This document shows, piece after piece, positions 55,016 through 64,000 of a stretch of 64,000 nt of DNA. The first letter of the stretch is position 1; every line of letters begins with the position of its first letter. A program made the position numbers and the translations under genes. The stretch is taken from contig NZ_CP018082.1 in NCBI RefSeq assembly GCF_001886715.1, forward strand, positions 434,001-498,000. The letters are read 5' to 3'. The DNA is from Nocardia mangyaensis. GTDB lineage: Bacteria; Actinomycetota; Actinomycetes; Mycobacteriales; Mycobacteriaceae. The notes under the pieces were generated by a model. The model did no database searches. It was not told where the DNA came from and saw nothing but the letters and a program-made list of their open reading frames with translations.

Positions 55016-56179
55016 TCAGCTCGCCGGTCGGTCGCGCAGGGCGGTGGCGATGCGGGCGCGGTGGAAATCGGCGGTGCCCCAGGCGGTGCGCAGGGCGGTG
55101 ACGCGGGTCAGCCACACCGACAGGTCGTATTCGGCGGTGTAGCCGATGGCGCCGTGGACCTGGAGGCCGGCGCGGGCCGCGCGGTGGGCGGCGTCGCCGC
55201 AGGCCACGAGGGCCGCGGAGACGTCGCGGGTGCGGTCGGGGGAGTCGAGGGTGAGGGCGGCGCGATACAGCAGCGGTTCGGCCAGGTCCAGGGCGATCAG
55301 GACGTCTGCGAGCTGCTGCTTCACCGCCTGGAATTCACCGATCGCCCGGCCGAACTGCTTGCGCTGCTTGGCGTAGTTCGTGGTCTGGTCGAGGATCGCT
55401 CGGCCTGCGCCGAGCAGCTGTGCGGCACAGGCGAGGACGCCGTGATCGAAGGCGTAGTCGATCGCCTCCTGGACGTCCTCACCGTCGGCGACCAGCTCGT
55501 CGGCCGTGATACCGAACAACTTGCGCGCCGGGTCGATCGAGGCCAGCGGGCTGGGCACGGATGCTCGCGCACCGGTGCTGCCGGAACCGGACGCCGGTGC
55601 GGCGCTGCCGCCGGATGCGTCACCGGCGGCGCCCGCAGCGGCTTGGCCGGGTGCGCTCGCCGCATCGGCGGCTGCGGCGTTCGTGGGATCGACTGCCTCG
55701 CCCGAATCGGGTGTACGGCGCCCCAGGCTGATCCGTCCGTCCCCGGCGACGAGGACGAGGTCGACGGTTTCGGCATCCAGAGCAATCGAACGCTGCGGCT
55801 CGTCGAAGGCGATCGTGCCGAGCAGACCGCCGCCGGTGAGCGCGGGCAGCCATCGCCGGGCGGGCTCAGGATCCGGCAGACCTTGCAGCAGAGCCGGAAT
55901 CACGGCCGCGGATTCGATGGTCGGCCCCGGGACAGCGGCCCGGCCCAGTTCGACCAGCGCGACGGTGAGATCGACCGGCGTCGCCTCGGCCCCGCCGTAC
56001 TGCTCGTCGACGAGCAGACCGAACACGCCCATCTCGGCCACCTGACGCAGCAGCGCGCGCCCTTTGCCGGTGTCGCCGTCGGCCCACGCGCGGACCGCCG
56101 CGGGTACCTGTCCGGCGTCGAGGATCTTGCGCAGCTCCGCGGCGAAGTCGAGCTGTTCGGTGCTGAGCGCGAATCTCAT
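55016..56179 (-). CDS. fadE32: Acyl-CoA dehydrogenase FadE32-like, with Ala/Gly/Ser-rich insert
   Basis: 387 residues. It starts MRFALSTEQLDFAAELRKILDAG, has the N-terminal domain GVFGLLVDEQYGGAEATPVDLTVALVELGRAAVPGP and the C-terminal domain YAKQRKQFGRAIGEFQAVKQQLADVLIALDLAEPL, and ends VHGAIGYTAEYDLSVWLTRV. M. tuberculosis FadE32 is about 70 residues shorter. Most of the difference is a low-complexity insert at about 160-215 rich in Ala, Gly and Ser. It probably forms a complex with FadE31 in ring C/D beta-oxidation. The gene follows fadE31 after 55 bases. Confidence 0.85.
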   Translation of the reverse strand: MRFALSTEQLDFAAELRKILDAGQVPAAVRAWADGDTGKGRALLRQVAEMGVFGLLVDEQYGGAEATPVDLTVALVELGRAAVPGPTIESAAVIPALLQGLPDPEPARRWLPALTGGGLLGTIAFDEPQRSIALDAETVDLVLVAGDGRISLGRRTPDSGEAVDPTNAAAADAASAPGQAAAGAAGDASGGSAAPASGSGSTGARASVPSPLASIDPARKLFGITADELVADGEDVQEAIDYAFDHGVLACAAQLLGAGRAILDQTTNYAKQRKQFGRAIGEFQAVKQQLADVLIALDLAEPLLYRAALTLDSPDRTRDVSAALVACGDAAHRAARAGLQVHGAIGYTAEYDLSVWLTRVTALRTAWGTADFHRARIATALRDRPAS

Positions 56180-56234
56180 CGCGGATCTCCTGTGGTCGGG
56201 CGGGTGGCACGGCGCGCTGGGTCGCTCGTCTGGG

Positions 56235-57377
56235 TCATCGCCTGCTCTCTCTCGGCAGGCCGAGGATGCGTTCGGCGATGATGTTGCGCTGGATCTCGTT
56301 GGTGCCCGCGTAGATCGGGCCGGAGAGGGAGAACAGGTAGCCGTCGGTCCAGCGGCTCTGCTGTTCGGCGGCGGGGCCGAGCAGGTCGAGCGCGGTCTCG
56401 TGCATGGCGATGTCGAGATCGGACCAGAACACCTTGGTGATCGAGGATTCCGCGCCCAGCTGGCCGCCGTCGGTGAGCCGGGTGACCGTGCCGAAGGTGT
56501 GCAGGCGATAGGCCTCTGCCCCGAGCCAGGCGTCGACCACCGCGTTGCGGGCGGCGGTGTCGCTCGGGTCGGCGGTCTCGCGCCACAGCTCGATGATCCG
56601 CTGCGCGGTGGCGCTGAACCGGCCAGGGCTGCGCAGCGACAGGCCACGCTCGTTGCTCGAGGTGGCCATCGCCACCCGCCAGCCCTCGTCGACCGCGCCG
56701 ATCACATCGCGATCGGGCACGAAGACATCGTCGAGGAAGATCTCGGCGAAGCCGGGCTCGCCGTCGAGCTGCGGGATCGGCCGCACGCTCACGCCGTCGG
56801 CCGAGAGCGGGAACATCACATAGGTCAGCCCGTGATGACGCTGTGCCTCCGGATCGCTGCGGAACAGGCCGAACGACCAGTCCGCGTAGGACGCCCGCGA
56901 ACTCCAGGTCTTCTGCCCGTTGAGCAGCCAGCCGCCCTCGGTCCGGCGCGCGGTCGACCGCAGGCTCGCCAGGTCGCTGCCCGACTCGGGCTCGGACCAG
57001 GCCTGCGCCCAGATGTCGTCACCGCGCGCCATCCGCGGCAGGATGCGCGCCAGCTGCTCGGGGGTGCCGTGCTCGAACAGGGTGGGTGCCAGCAGGAAGA
57101 TGCCGTTCTGCGCCACCCGGCCGGGTGCGCCCGCGGCGTAGTACTCCTGCTCGAACAGCACCCATTCCAGGATCGAGGCGTCGCGCCCGCCGTATTCGCG
57201 CGGCCAGGACACCGCCGAGAGCCGGGCCTCGGCCAGCGTCGCCTCCCACTGGCGGTGCGCTTCGAAACCCGCCTGCGTGTCCATGGAGGGCAGCGGTGCG
57301 CGCGGGACGTGGGTGGCGAGGAACTCGCGCACCTCCAGCTGGAACTCCCGGACGGCCGGGTCGATCTCGAGATCCAC
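56235..57377 (-). CDS. fadE31: Acyl-CoA dehydrogenase FadE31
   Basis: 380 residues and close to Rv3562. Typical segments are MDLEIDPAVREFQLEVREFLATH, SWPREYGGRDASILEWVLFEQEYYAAGAPGR, WAQAWSEPESGSDLASLRSTA, and the ending GPIYAGTNEIQRNIIAERILGLPRE. It is the partner subunit for FadE32 or FadE33 in degrading the ring C/D remnant. The GTG start follows directly on the stop of the hydratase gene (TAAGTG). Confidence 0.92.
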   Translation of the reverse strand: MDLEIDPAVREFQLEVREFLATHVPRAPLPSMDTQAGFEAHRQWEATLAEARLSAVSWPREYGGRDASILEWVLFEQEYYAAGAPGRVAQNGIFLLAPTLFEHGTPEQLARILPRMARGDDIWAQAWSEPESGSDLASLRSTARRTEGGWLLNGQKTWSSRASYADWSFGLFRSDPEAQRHHGLTYVMFPLSADGVSVRPIPQLDGEPGFAEIFLDDVFVPDRDVIGAVDEGWRVAMATSSNERGLSLRSPGRFSATAQRIIELWRETADPSDTAARNAVVDAWLGAEAYRLHTFGTVTRLTDGGQLGAESSITKVFWSDLDIAMHETALDLLGPAAEQQSRWTDGYLFSLSGPIYAGTNEIQRNIIAERILGLPRESRR

Positions 57378-58243
57378 TTACTTGCTTCCGTTCTGTTCGG
57401 TCGCGGCGTTCTTCATCGAGCGGGCGTTCATCCCGCCGAGCGAATCGGCGCCCACTTCGGCGTTGTGCGCGTGCGCGAAATGATGCAGTCCGAAGACCGA
57501 GTCCATGCCCGAGCGCATGCCCATCAGGTCCTCGGCCTGGTTGACGGCCTTCTTGGTGAGCGCGAGCCCGAATTGCGGCATGGTGGCGATCTTCTCGGCC
57601 AGCGCCATGGTCTCGGTCGCGAGTTCCGCGCGCGGCACGACCCGGTTGACCATGCCCCACTCCTTGGCCTGCGCGGCATCGAAGCGATCACCGGTGAACA
57701 GGAACTCCTTGGCCGCGCGCGGGCCCATCACCCAGGGATGCGCGAAGTACTCCACCCCGGGAATTCCCATCCGGACAACGGGATCGGAGAAGAACGCGTC
57801 GTCGGAGCAGACGATCAGATCGCACACCCAGGCCAGCATGAGCCCGCCCGCGATACACGCGCCCTGCACCATCGCCACCGTCGGCTTGGGGATTTCGCGC
57901 CAGCGCCTGCACATGCCGAGGTACACCTCGGTCTCGCGGGCGAAGCGCTGATCGCCACCGGCGCGGTCGACGTGGTCCCACCACAGCGCGGCCTTGTTCT
58001 CGTAGTGCGCGTCGTGGTCGCGCCCCGGCGTGCCGATGTCGTGCCCGGCGCTGAAGTGTTTGCCGTTGCCCGCCAACACGATCACCTTGACCTGCGGGTC
58101 CTCGACGGCCCGCACGAACGCGGCGTCGAGGGCGTAGGTCATCTTCGAGTTCTGCGCGTTGCGGAAATCGGGCCGGTTCATGGTGACCACGGCGACCGGC
58201 CCGCGCACCTCGTAGGTGATGACCTCGGTCTCGGATTCGGGAC

Positions 58244-58247
<4 letters not shown>
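57378..58247 (-). CDS. Enoyl-CoA hydratase family protein between fadD3 and fadE31
   Basis: A 289-residue crotonase with long loops. It begins EVRGPVAVVTMNRPDFRNAQNSKMTYALDAAFVRA; GKHFSAGHDIGTPGRD and VQGACIAGGLMLAWVCDLIVCSDDAFFSDPVVRMG form the oxyanion-hole regions. It is not the ring-D hydrolase EchA20 by length or motif. In M. tuberculosis fadE31 follows fadD3 directly, so this gene is an addition to the operon and could hydrate an enoyl-CoA from HIP-CoA or from the FadE31-33 products. The GTG overlaps the fadD3 stop (GTGA) with GAGGAG upstream. Confidence 0.88.
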
Positions 58248-59872
<1,625 letters not shown>

Positions 59873-59921
59873 GGGGTCCTCACCGTTGTGCGGTCGCTGT
59901 TCTTGACGAAGCAGCTAACAA

Positions 59922-59935
59922 AGCAAGTGCTTGGT
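59922..59935. promoter_or_regulatory. KstR2 operator between fadD3 and fadE30
   Basis: AGCAAGTGCTTGGT matches the KstR2 consensus AnCAAGnnCTTGnT exactly. It lies between the two divergent starts, directly upstream of the fadE30 -10 box, so bound KstR2 should block both promoters. Confidence 0.93.
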
Positions 59936-59951
59936 AGGTTATCCTATCGTT

Positions 59952-61139
59952 GTGGGTGTGATCCAGAGCTCAGATTCCGATACCGTGACCTCCGACGCGG
60001 AGTTTTGCGCGGAAATACGCGATTGGCTCGCCGAGAATCTCGCCGGCGAGTTCGCTGACCTGCGCGGCACCGGCGGACCCGGCCGCGAGCACGAGTTCTT
60101 CGAACAACGTCTGGCCTGGGACCGGCATCTCGCCGCCGCGGGCTGGACGTGCCTTGGCTGGCCCGCCGAATGCGGCGGCCGCGGGGCCAGCGTGCGCCAG
60201 CAGGTGATCTTCCACGAGGAGTACGCGAAGGCCGACGCGCCCGCGCGGGTCTCGCACGTGGGTGAAGAGCTGCTCGGCCCGACGCTGCTGGCCTTCGGTA
60301 CCGAGGAGCAGAAGCGGCGCTTCCTGCCGGGCGTGCGCTCGGTCGGCGAACTGTGGTGCCAGGGTTACTCCGAGCCCGGCGCGGGCTCGGACCTGGCCGC
60401 GGTCGCGACGACGGCCCGCCTCGACGGCGACAAGTGGGTGATCAACGGGCAGAAGATCTGGACCTCGCTCGCCCACGTCGCCGACTGGTGTTTCGTCATC
60501 GCGCGGACCGAGCGCGGCTCGACCCGGCACCACGGCCTGTCCTACCTGCTGGTCCCGATGAACCAGCCGGGCATCGAAGTCCGTCCGATCGAACAGCTCA
60601 CCGGCACGTCCGAGTTCAACGAGGTGTTCTTCGACGACGCCGTCACCGACGCCGACCTGGTTGTCGGCGCACCGGGCGAGGGCTGGCGAATCGCCATGGG
60701 CACCTTGACCTTCGAGCGCGGCATCTCCACGCTCGGCCAGCAGATCCGCTTCGCCCGCGAACTCGCCGACATCGAGGCGCTGGCCCGCCGCACCGGCGCG
60801 GCCGAGGACCCGCTGATCGCCGACCGGCTCGACCGCGCCTGGGTGGGCTTGCGCGTCCTGCGCGCCCACGCGCTGCGCACCATGAGCGAAGACGCCGACG
60901 ACGCGGGCGGCGCTTCGGTGTCGAAGTTGTTGTGGGCCAACTGGCATCGCGGACTCGGCGAACTGGCCATGGCGGTGCAGGGCGCCGCCGGGCTGGTCAC
61001 CGGAGACGACGACATGACCGCATGGCAGCGGCTGTATCTGTTCAGCCGCGCCGACACGATCTACGGAGGTTCGAACGAAGTGCAGCGCAACATCATCGCC
61101 GAGCGTGTGCTCGGCCTGCCGCGGGAGGCGCGCCCGTGA
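59952..61139 (+). CDS. fadE30: Acyl-CoA dehydrogenase FadE30
   Basis: 395 residues, like Rv3560c. Segments EIRDWLAENLAGEFADLRGTGGPGREHEFFEQRLAWDRHLAAAGWTCLGWP, WCQGYSEPGAGSDLAAVATT, KIWTSLAHVADWC and the ending TIYGGSNEVQRNIIAERVLGLPRE are typical. It is thought to dehydrogenate the HIP-CoA propionyl side chain. GTG codons at 59952 and 59958 follow TATCCT and TATCGT at 6-7 bases, so the mRNA is probably leaderless. The next gene overlaps its stop. Confidence 0.93.
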   Translation: MGVIQSSDSDTVTSDAEFCAEIRDWLAENLAGEFADLRGTGGPGREHEFFEQRLAWDRHLAAAGWTCLGWPAECGGRGASVRQQVIFHEEYAKADAPARVSHVGEELLGPTLLAFGTEEQKRRFLPGVRSVGELWCQGYSEPGAGSDLAAVATTARLDGDKWVINGQKIWTSLAHVADWCFVIARTERGSTRHHGLSYLLVPMNQPGIEVRPIEQLTGTSEFNEVFFDDAVTDADLVVGAPGEGWRIAMGTLTFERGISTLGQQIRFARELADIEALARRTGAAEDPLIADRLDRAWVGLRVLRAHALRTMSEDADDAGGASVSKLLWANWHRGLGELAMAVQGAAGLVTGDDDMTAWQRLYLFSRADTIYGGSNEVQRNIIAERVLGLPREARP

Positions 61140-61933
61140 CCGGCCCACTGTCCGTTCCCCCGGCGTCGATCCCCGGCCACGGCCTGCTGGCCGGCCGTAA
61201 GGCCGTGATCACCGCCGCCGCGGGCACCGGCATCGGCTCGGCCACCGCCCGCCGGCTGCTCGAGGAAGGCGCCGATGTCGTCGTCTCCGACTGGCACGAG
61301 CGCAGGCTCACCGAGACCGCTGAACTGCTGGCCAAGGAGTTCCCGGAGCGCACGGTCGCCGCGGTGGTCTGCGATGTCCGCGACACCGCCCAGGTGAATC
61401 AGCTGCTCACCGAGGCCGCCGCCGCGCTCGGCCGGATCGACATCATGGTCAACAACGCGGGGCTCGGCGGCGAGACCCCGGTCGTCGACATGACCGACGA
61501 GCAGTGGGACCAGGTCCTCGACATCACCCTCACCGGCACCTTCCGCTGCACCCGGGCCGCGCTGGGCTACTTCCGCGGCGCCGGACACGGGGGCGTGCTC
61601 GTCAACAACGCCAGCGTGCTCGGCTGGCGCGCCCAGCACGGCCAGGCGCACTACGCCGCGGCCAAGGCGGGCGTCATGGCGCTCACCCGGTGCAGCGCGG
61701 TGGAGGCCGCCGAGTTCGGCGTGCGGATCAACGCCGTCGCGCCGAGCATCGCCCGGCATCCGTTCCTCGACAAGGTCAGCTCGTCCGAACTGCTCGACGC
61801 GCTCAGTGAACGCGAGGCGTTCGGGCGCGCCGCCGAGCCTTGGGAAGTCGCCGCGACCATCGCCATGCTGGCCAGTGACTACACCTCATACCTGACCGGT
61901 GAGGTGGTCTCGGTGAGCAGTCAGCGCGCATGA
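61136..61933 (+). CDS. ipdF: SDR dehydrogenase IpdF
   Basis: A 265-residue short-chain dehydrogenase/reductase corresponding to Rv3559c. The cofactor motif is TAAAGTGIGSATARRL, the structural NNAG motif is VNNAGLGG, and the catalytic Ser and YxxxK are in NNASVLGWRAQHGQAHYAAAKAG. IpdF oxidises the 5-hydroxy group of the indane propionate/carboxyl-CoA intermediate. GTGA overlap with fadE30 indicates coupled translation. The C-terminal ending SVSSQRA is characteristic. Confidence 0.92.
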   Translation: MTGPLSVPPASIPGHGLLAGRKAVITAAAGTGIGSATARRLLEEGADVVVSDWHERRLTETAELLAKEFPERTVAAVVCDVRDTAQVNQLLTEAAAALGRIDIMVNNAGLGGETPVVDMTDEQWDQVLDITLTGTFRCTRAALGYFRGAGHGGVLVNNASVLGWRAQHGQAHYAAAKAGVMALTRCSAVEAAEFGVRINAVAPSIARHPFLDKVSSSELLDALSEREAFGRAAEPWEVAATIAMLASDYTSYLTGEVVSVSSQRA

Positions 61934-61960
61934 TCAGGGCGGATGGTTCCCGAACCAGGG

Positions 61961-61980
61961 AACCAAGCAGTTGCTTGGTT
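61961..61980. promoter_or_regulatory. KstR2-type extended palindrome before kstR2
   Basis: AACCAAGCAGTTGCTTGGTT has 9-base perfect arms around GT. It contains two overlapping 14-base windows, each one mismatch from AnCAAGnnCTTGnT. It ends five bases before the kstR2 ATG and probably mediates autoregulation. Confidence 0.8.
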
Positions 61981-61985
61981 GTACG

Positions 61986-62606
61986 ATGTCGGGTGTGACC
62001 GCACCCGATACCGTGAAACGCACCCGCCGCGCCGAACTCCTCGACCTCGCCGCCGACCTGTTCGCCGAGCGTGGCCTGCGGGCCACCACGGTACGCGATA
62101 TCGCCGACTCGGCCGGGATCCTCTCGGGCAGTCTCTATCACCACTTCGACTCCAAGGAGGCGATGGTCGACGAGATCCTGCGCGGTTTCCTCGACGACCT
62201 GTTCGGCCGCTACCGCGAGATCGCCACGGCCGGGCTGAGCTCGCGAGAGACGTTGGAAGCCTTGGTGATCGCCTCCTACGAGGCCTTCGACCGCCACCAC
62301 GCGGCCGTAGCGATCTACCAGGCCGAGGCCAAGAACCTGCGCGACGTCGACCGGTTCGGCTACATCCGCGACTTCAACACCGAGTTCCGCGACCTGTGGC
62401 ACCGGGTGCTCACCGCCGGTGTCGCCGACGGCAGCTTCCGTCCCGAACTCGACGTGGAACTGGCGTTCCGCTTCCTGCGCGACACCGTGTGGGTCGCAGT
62501 GCGCTGGTACACCCCCGGTGGTCCGATCACCGTGAAAAACCTTGCCCAGCAATATCTCACCATCGTGCTCGACGGGCTCACCGTGCCCGAGAGCGGTCCG
62601 AAGTAG
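61986..62606 (+). CDS. kstR2: TetR-family repressor KstR2
   Basis: 206 residues and close to Rv3557c. HTH: RRAELLDLAADLFAERGLRATTVRDIADSAGILSGSLYHHFDSKEAMVDEIL; ligand domain ends FRFLRDTVWVAVRWYTPGGPITVKNLAQQYLTIVLDG. KstR2 represses ring C/D genes and responds to HIP-CoA. The ATG at 61986 lies directly behind the palindrome, and a GTG at 61995 is an alternative start. It sits between ipdF and fadA6 in the plus-strand run. Confidence 0.94.
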   Translation: MSGVTAPDTVKRTRRAELLDLAADLFAERGLRATTVRDIADSAGILSGSLYHHFDSKEAMVDEILRGFLDDLFGRYREIATAGLSSRETLEALVIASYEAFDRHHAAVAIYQAEAKNLRDVDRFGYIRDFNTEFRDLWHRVLTAGVADGSFRPELDVELAFRFLRDTVWVAVRWYTPGGPITVKNLAQQYLTIVLDGLTVPESGPK

Positions 62607-62615
62607 GAGTTCCCC

Positions 62616-63806
62616 ATGACCGACGAGCGTCGCCCGTACACCCCGCTGCGACAGGCCTATGTGATCGACGCGGTGCGCACCGCGGTCGGCAAGCGTGGTG
62701 GCGCGCTCGCCGAGGTACACCCGGCCGACCTCGGCGCCGCCGCGCTGCGCGGGCTGGTCGAGCGCACCGGGATCGACCCGGCTGTCGTCGACGACGTGAT
62801 CGTCGGCTGTGTCGACAACATCGGCCCGCAGGCGGGCAATATCGGCCGCACCATGTGGCTGACCGCCGGCTACCCCGAGGACGTCCCCGGCGTCACCGTC
62901 GACCGGCAGTGCGGTTCCAGCCAGCAAGCCATCAACTTCGGCGCGCAGGCCATCATGAGCGGCACCGCCGAGGTGATCGTGGCGGCGGGCGTGCAGAACA
63001 TGAGCGCCATCCCGATCTCGGCCGCCATGCTCGCGGGCAAGGAGTACGGCTTCGATTCCCCGTTCGTCGGCGCCACCGGCTGGGACTCCCGCTACGGCAC
63101 CGGCGAGGTCTCGCAGTTCCGCGGCGCCGAGCTGATCGCCGAGAAGTGGGGCATCACCCGCGAGGACATGGAGCGCTGGGCGCTGCGCAGCCACGAACGC
63201 GCCCGCGCCGCCATCGCCGGGGGCCGTTTCGAGGCCGAGATCGTGCCGGTCGGCGAGTTCACCGTGGACCAGGGTCCGCGCGAGACCAGCCTGGAGAAGA
63301 TGGCGACCCTGCCGCCGCTGGGCGAGGGCAGCCCGCTCACCGCGGCGGTCGCCAGCCAGATCTCCGACGGCGCTTCGGCGACCCTGCTGGCTTCGGAGTG
63401 GGCCGTGCGGGAGTACGGACTGACCCCGCGTGCCCGCATCCACCACGTCAGCGCGCGCGGCGCCGATCCGATCTTCATGCTCAGTGCCCCGATTCCGGCG
63501 ACCCAGTGGGCGCTGGAGAAGACCGGGTTGACCATCGACGACATCGACGTCATCGAGATCAACGAGGCGTTCGCGCCGGTGGTGCTGGCCTGGATCAAGG
63601 AGATCGGGGCCGATCCGGCGAAGGTGAACGTCAACGGTGGCGCCATCGCGCTGGGTCATCCGCTCGGCGCGACCGGCGCGAAGCTGTTCGCGACCCTGGT
63701 GCACGAGCTCGAGCGCGTCAACGGACGCTACGGCCTGCTCACCATCTGCGAGGGTGGCGGCACGGCGAACGTGACCATCATCGAGCGGCTCGGCGCGGCG
63801 GAGTAG
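62616..63806 (+). CDS. fadA6: Acyl-CoA thiolase FadA6
   Basis: A 396-residue degradative thiolase. The nucleophile is C99 in DRQCGSSQQAINF, with the conserved EINEAFAPV, GGAIALGHPLGATGAK (His) and CEGGGTANVTI (second Cys) motifs. It corresponds to Rv3556c and cleaves 3-oxoacyl-CoA products of ring C/D degradation. The ATG is nine bases after the kstR2 stop with AGGAG between them. A short N-terminal extension (about ten residues) precedes the usual start. Confidence 0.95.
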   Translation: MTDERRPYTPLRQAYVIDAVRTAVGKRGGALAEVHPADLGAAALRGLVERTGIDPAVVDDVIVGCVDNIGPQAGNIGRTMWLTAGYPEDVPGVTVDRQCGSSQQAINFGAQAIMSGTAEVIVAAGVQNMSAIPISAAMLAGKEYGFDSPFVGATGWDSRYGTGEVSQFRGAELIAEKWGITREDMERWALRSHERARAAIAGGRFEAEIVPVGEFTVDQGPRETSLEKMATLPPLGEGSPLTAAVASQISDGASATLLASEWAVREYGLTPRARIHHVSARGADPIFMLSAPIPATQWALEKTGLTIDDIDVIEINEAFAPVVLAWIKEIGADPAKVNVNGGAIALGHPLGATGAKLFATLVHELERVNGRYGLLTICEGGGTANVTIIERLGAAE

Positions 63807-63828
63807 CCGGCGGCGGTTGCCTGACCTT

Positions 63829-63869
63829 GCGAGCAATCGGTCGGTCGTCCAGACTGAAAGGTTGCTCGC
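63829..63869 (+). terminator. Inverted repeat after fadA6
   Basis: GCGAGCAA (63829-63836) and TTGCTCGC (63862-63869) form an 8-bp stem with a 25-base loop, 22 bases past the fadA6 stop. Weak terminator candidate. Confidence 0.4.
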
Positions 63870-63966
63870 CCCCGGTTTCGCGATAACACGTTGCCGCAGT
63901 GGGTAAGCCATGTGCTGAAGTGGTGCCGGATGGTGCCACTCGTGAAACAGGGACAGGAATTTCCGA

Positions 63967-64000
63967 ATGGGTTACCCGCCACCGCCCAACCCGTACCAAG
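63967..64000 (+). CDS. Start of a Pro-rich protein gene, cut by right edge
   Basis: An ATG preceded by ACAGGGACAGGA opens a frame MGYPPPPNPYQ that runs to the window end. Such Pro/Tyr-rich starts are common in small actinobacterial membrane proteins. The usual neighbours of fadA6 in M. tuberculosis (ipdC, ipdAB) do not begin this way. Too little is present to name it. Confidence 0.45.
   Translation, partial: MGYPPPPNPYQ

Noticed and set aside
61803..63911. Minus-strand frame of 702 codons opposite ipdF-kstR2-fadA6
   Set aside because: Antisense to three conserved genes; no domain or ribosome site.

Overview
The window is high-GC actinobacterial DNA and most likely comes from a Nocardia or a close relative in the Mycobacteriales. 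I base this on protein sequence, on gene order that follows the Mycobacterium tuberculosis Rv3534c-Rv3592 region in rearranged blocks, on KstR and KstR2 operators, and on many genes whose start codon lies 5-8 bases after a TAnnnT-like -10 box (apparently leaderless mRNAs). No database search was possible, so names rest on recognised motifs and remembered family sequences.

Layout. 1-7.7 kb: a sensor kinase cut by the left edge, an SRPBCC protein, an OsmC protein, a cobalamin-riboswitch-controlled cbtBA pair with a third membrane gene, mhuD, an alpha/beta hydrolase, mutY, canB and a membrane protein. 7.7-15.2 kb: radA, lpqE, carD, ispD-ispF-cysS-rlmB and a DUF4190 protein; disA, which the M. 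tuberculosis order places beside radA, is missing here. 15.2-22.7 kb: an enoyl-CoA hydratase, an ACAD10/11-like dehydrogenase, a zinc-type ABC transporter behind a Zur-like palindrome, and a fusion of trehalose-6-phosphate phosphatase with a GH15 glucosidase.

23-31 kb: kstR, diverging from one long operon fadE34-fadE28-fadE29-chsH2-chsH1-ltp2 that shortens and removes the sterol side chain. 31-37.8 kb: an acetyltransferase, a NUDIX hydrolase, the broken remains of a TetR gene and a zapE/AFG1 gene, and a DUF4129-MoxR-DUF58 membrane cluster. 37.8-50.6 kb: the ring A/B genes, kstD with a MaoC hydratase, hsaE-hsaG-hsaF, hsaA-D-C-B and kshA. 50.6-54.6 kb: DUF427, MarR (with an MFS stub), MerR, an old yellow enzyme and fadE33. 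55-63.8 kb: ring C/D genes, fadD3-ech-fadE31-fadE32 diverging from fadE30-ipdF-kstR2-fadA6.

How the genes work together. FadE34, FadE28/29 and ChsH1/H2 carry out side-chain beta-oxidation and Ltp2 releases the 17-ketosteroid. KshA and KstD open ring B, HsaA/HsaB hydroxylate ring A, and HsaC and HsaD cleave it. HsaE, HsaG and HsaF turn the small fragment into pyruvate and propionyl-CoA. FadD3, FadE30, IpdF, FadE31-33 and FadA6 process the C/D-ring propionate. KstR boxes precede the first set and KstR2 boxes the second. KshB, Cyp125, FadA5, IpdAB, IpdC, EchA20 and Mce4 are not in the window.

The most unusual content is non-coding. A family of about 70-80 bp palindromic elements (four copies) supplies stop codons and C-termini to neighbouring genes. 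Two of its copies flank a DUF559/AbiEi-type gene beside a truncated ydeI-like gene. A second dispersed repeat lies behind two genes, and a 110-bp tandem duplication has made a chimeric mini-ORF between chsH1 and ltp2.
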